This document shows, piece after piece, positions 15,802 through 17,546 of a DNA stretch of 17,546 nucleotides. Location of the stretch: the NCBI GenBank assembly GCA_035510775.1, contig DATKGP010000048.1:1-17546 (forward strand), given 5' to 3'. Within the stretch, counting starts at the first letter, position 1, and the number at the start of each line of letters is the position of its first letter. The translations under genes were made by a program, and so were the position numbers. The notes under the pieces are model-generated. The model saw nothing but the letters and a program-made list of their open reading frames with translations, made no database searches and was not told the origin of the DNA. This DNA comes from DATKGP01 sp035510775. Lineage in GTDB: Bacteria; Patescibacteriota; UBA1384; 2-12-FULL-50-11.

Positions 15802-16275
15802 ATGAGAGGCAATCGAAAAATCAAGAAAGTTGCTCTTGAACTCGATCCGAAATATCGAGATCCGGTCTTGACCAAGTTTATAAATAAACTGATGTGGGGT
15901 GGTAAAAAAGAAACCGCCCAGACAATTGTCTATGAGGCCTTGGAGCGGCTTGGTAAGGAGACCAATCTGACCGCGCCGCAGGTTCTGCAGGCCGTTATCG
16001 ACAAAGCCGCACCGATTCTAGAGGTTAAATCTCGCCGTGTTGGTGGGGCAACTTATCAAGTACCGATGGAAGTAAAACCAGCCCGTAAGACCGTTTTGGT
16101 TATGCGTTGGCTGTTAGAGGCTAGCCGCGGCGCCAAAGCCAAACCGATGGCCGAAAAACTCTATTTGGATATGAAGGCGATTCTGGAAAACACCGGCCCA
16201 GTTATTAAAAAACGCGAAGATTTACACAAAATGGCCGAAGCCAACCGCGCTTTCGCCCACTTCGCTCGTTATTAA
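15802..16275 (+). CDS. rpsG: 30S ribosomal protein S7
   Basis: S7 is a primary 16S rRNA-binding protein that nucleates assembly of the 30S head and contacts the E-site tRNA. The 157-residue product starts at ATG 15802 (MRGNRKIKKVALELDPKYRD), with GGAG at 15788-15791 ten nt upstream; a TTG one codon earlier is less likely. Family features are KFINKLMWGGKKETAQTIVYEAL, the beta-hairpin RRVGGATYQVPMEV and the C-terminal KKREDLHKMAEANRAFAHF. Length is normal for the family. It is separated from rpsL by the AT-rich heptad spacer and from fusA by 15 nt, in the conserved rpsL-rpsG-fusA order. Confidence 0.97.
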   Translation: MRGNRKIKKVALELDPKYRDPVLTKFINKLMWGGKKETAQTIVYEALERLGKETNLTAPQVLQAVIDKAAPILEVKSRRVGGATYQVPMEVKPARKTVLVMRWLLEASRGAKAKPMAEKLYLDMKAILENTGPVIKKREDLHKMAEANRAFAHFARY

Positions 16276-16290
16276 TAGGGGATAGGGACA

Positions 16291-17546
16291 ATGGCAAGAC
16301 AATACCCGTTAGAGAAGATTCGAAATATCGGCATTATCGCCCATATCGACGCCGGCAAAACCACCGTTTCCGAACGAATTCTTTACTATACCGGTAAAAC
16401 TTACAAAATCGGCGAGGTTCATGAAGGCGCGGCCGTCATGGACTGGATGGAGCAGGAAAAAGAACGGGGCATTACTATTACCGCCGCTGCCACCACAGCT
16501 TTTTGGAAAGGTTTCAACATCAATATTATCGACACCCCTGGTCACATCGATTTTACCATCGAAGTCCAGCGGTCGCTGCGTGTGCTAGATGGTGCCGTAG
16601 TCGTTTTTGACGGCGTGGCCGGCGTGGAAGCCCAGAGCGAAACCGTCTGGCGCCAGGCCGATAAATATCAGGTTCCGCGAATTTGTTTTGTAAATAAACT
16701 CGATCGTATCGGGGCTGATTTCAAATTCGTCGTTAAAACTATACAAGACAGATTGGGAGCTAAGACGGCTATTATGCAGTTGCCGATTGGCACCGAGGAC
16801 CAACTTAAAGGCGTCGTCGACTTGTTAACCAATAAAGCCATCGTTTGGCATACCGAAGATTTGGGCAAAGAAGCCGAAATACAAGATGTTCCGGCTGATA
16901 TGAAAGAAGACGTCGACAAATATCGACATCAGCTAGTTGAACAGATTGCCGAAACCGACGAAGCCTTAATGGAGAAGTATTTCGGCGACGAAGAGTTGTC
17001 GCTTGACGAGCTCAAGGCCGCCATGCGCCGAGCTGTGATTGCCAACAAACTTTTCCCAGTTTTGGCCGGTTCCGCCCTTAAAAACAAAGGCATTCAGCCG
17101 CTGCTGGACGCCGTCAACGACTATTTGCCTTCGCCGCTCGACGTCCCACCGCTTATCGCCAAAGACGTTAAAGACGAGGAGAAAGAAATCACCTGCGAGC
17201 CGAGCGACAGCGTACCATTTGCAGCCCTGGCCTTTAAAGTTGCTACCGACCCGTTTGTTGGAACCCTAACCTTCTTCCGTGTCTATTCGGGCACTTTGGC
17301 CTCCGGCTCCTACGTTTTCAACGCCTCAAAAGGCGAAAAAGAACGCATTGGCCGAATTGTCCGACTGCACGCCAATTCCCGTGAGGACGTGACGGAAGTT
17401 TATGCTGGCGACATCGCCGCCGCTGTCGGTTTGAAATACACCACTACTGGCGACACCCTGACCGCCGAGAACGCTCCGTTAATTTTGGAGCGGATTTTCG
17501 TGCCGGAACCAGTTATTAAAATGGCCATCGAGCCGAAAACCAAGGC
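16291..17546 (+). CDS. fusA: Elongation factor G, 5' portion (3' end outside window)
   Basis: EF-G is the GTPase that drives translocation of tRNA and mRNA on the ribosome and helps recycle ribosomes. The frame runs open from ATG 16291 to the window end, giving 418 complete codons of an expected total near 690-700. Motifs are G1 AHIDAGKTT (17-25), switch I RGITI (59-63), G3 DTPGH (81-85), G4 NKLD (135-138) and G5-like GSALKNKGIQPLLDAV near residue 260. Domain II then begins (VPFAALAFKVATDPFVGTL), and the segment ends in PEPVIKMAIEPKTK at the start of domain III. GGGGA and GGGA stretches at 16278-16288 can serve as the ribosome binding site. Normally tuf would follow. Confidence 0.97.
   Translation, partial: MARQYPLEKIRNIGIIAHIDAGKTTVSERILYYTGKTYKIGEVHEGAAVMDWMEQEKERGITITAAATTAFWKGFNINIIDTPGHIDFTIEVQRSLRVLDGAVVVFDGVAGVEAQSETVWRQADKYQVPRICFVNKLDRIGADFKFVVKTIQDRLGAKTAIMQLPIGTEDQLKGVVDLLTNKAIVWHTEDLGKEAEIQDVPADMKEDVDKYRHQLVEQIAETDEALMEKYFGDEELSLDELKAAMRRAVIANKLFPVLAGSALKNKGIQPLLDAVNDYLPSPLDVPPLIAKDVKDEEKEITCEPSDSVPFAALAFKVATDPFVGTLTFFRVYSGTLASGSYVFNASKGEKERIGRIVRLHANSREDVTEVYAGDIAAAVGLKYTTTGDTLTAENAPLILERIFVPEPVIKMAIEPKTK

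Noticed and set aside
1..17546. Alternative genetic code (TGA as Gly, as in some candidate phyla)
   Set aside because: TGA ends obg, rpoB and rpsL exactly where the proteins should end, and no in-frame TGA occurs inside a conserved gene.

Overview
The window is a dense, fully co-directional (+ strand) stretch of bacterial housekeeping genes of roughly 50% GC, read with the standard bacterial code: TGA ends obg, rpoB and rpsL. The proteins are compact: IF2 is about 567 aa, Obg has no C-terminal extension, RpoB is about 1100 aa. A large single-anchor surface protein sits among core genes. Together these suggest a small-genome lineage, most plausibly Patescibacteria/CPR. That placement is inference from protein style, not from a marker-gene tree.

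Layout. (1) Positions 1-3610: the 3' two thirds of gyrA, infB starting 1 nt after the gyrA stop, then a small DUF167 (YggU-type) gene. (2) Positions about 3655-6938: two envelope genes. The first joins a CdaA-like three-helix membrane module directly to CdaR-like YbbR repeats, with no diadenylate cyclase domain between them. The second is a cysteine-paired, beta-solenoid-like surface protein anchored by one N-terminal helix. (3) Positions 6938-7897: obg, which overlaps the previous gene by one base (TAATG). (4) Positions 7894-8105: a TTGACA/TAAATT promoter whose -35 box covers the obg stop codon, followed by a structured leader with mutually exclusive hairpins and a 17-codon upstream ORF. (5) Positions 8106-15262: rpoB and rpoC, overlapping by one base (TGATG). 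(6) Positions 15276 to the end: rpsL, an AT-rich spacer built of 7-nt repeats, rpsG, and fusA cut off by the window edge (str operon order).

The genes cover DNA supercoiling (gyrA), translation initiation and elongation (infB, fusA, rpsL, rpsG), ribosome maturation (obg) and transcription (rpoBC). Most look ordinary. The unusual points are the catalytically empty CdaA-CdaR-type fusion; strong Shine-Dalgarno sequences pointing at non-ATG codons (CTG for rpoB, ATC for the fusion, possibly CTG for the surface gene); the rpoB leader with its upstream ORF; the heptad-repeat spacer; and a rifampicin pocket that departs from consensus at several drug-contact positions. No tRNA, rRNA, CRISPR array, insertion sequence or clear phage gene was seen. 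No gap between genes exceeds about 210 bases.
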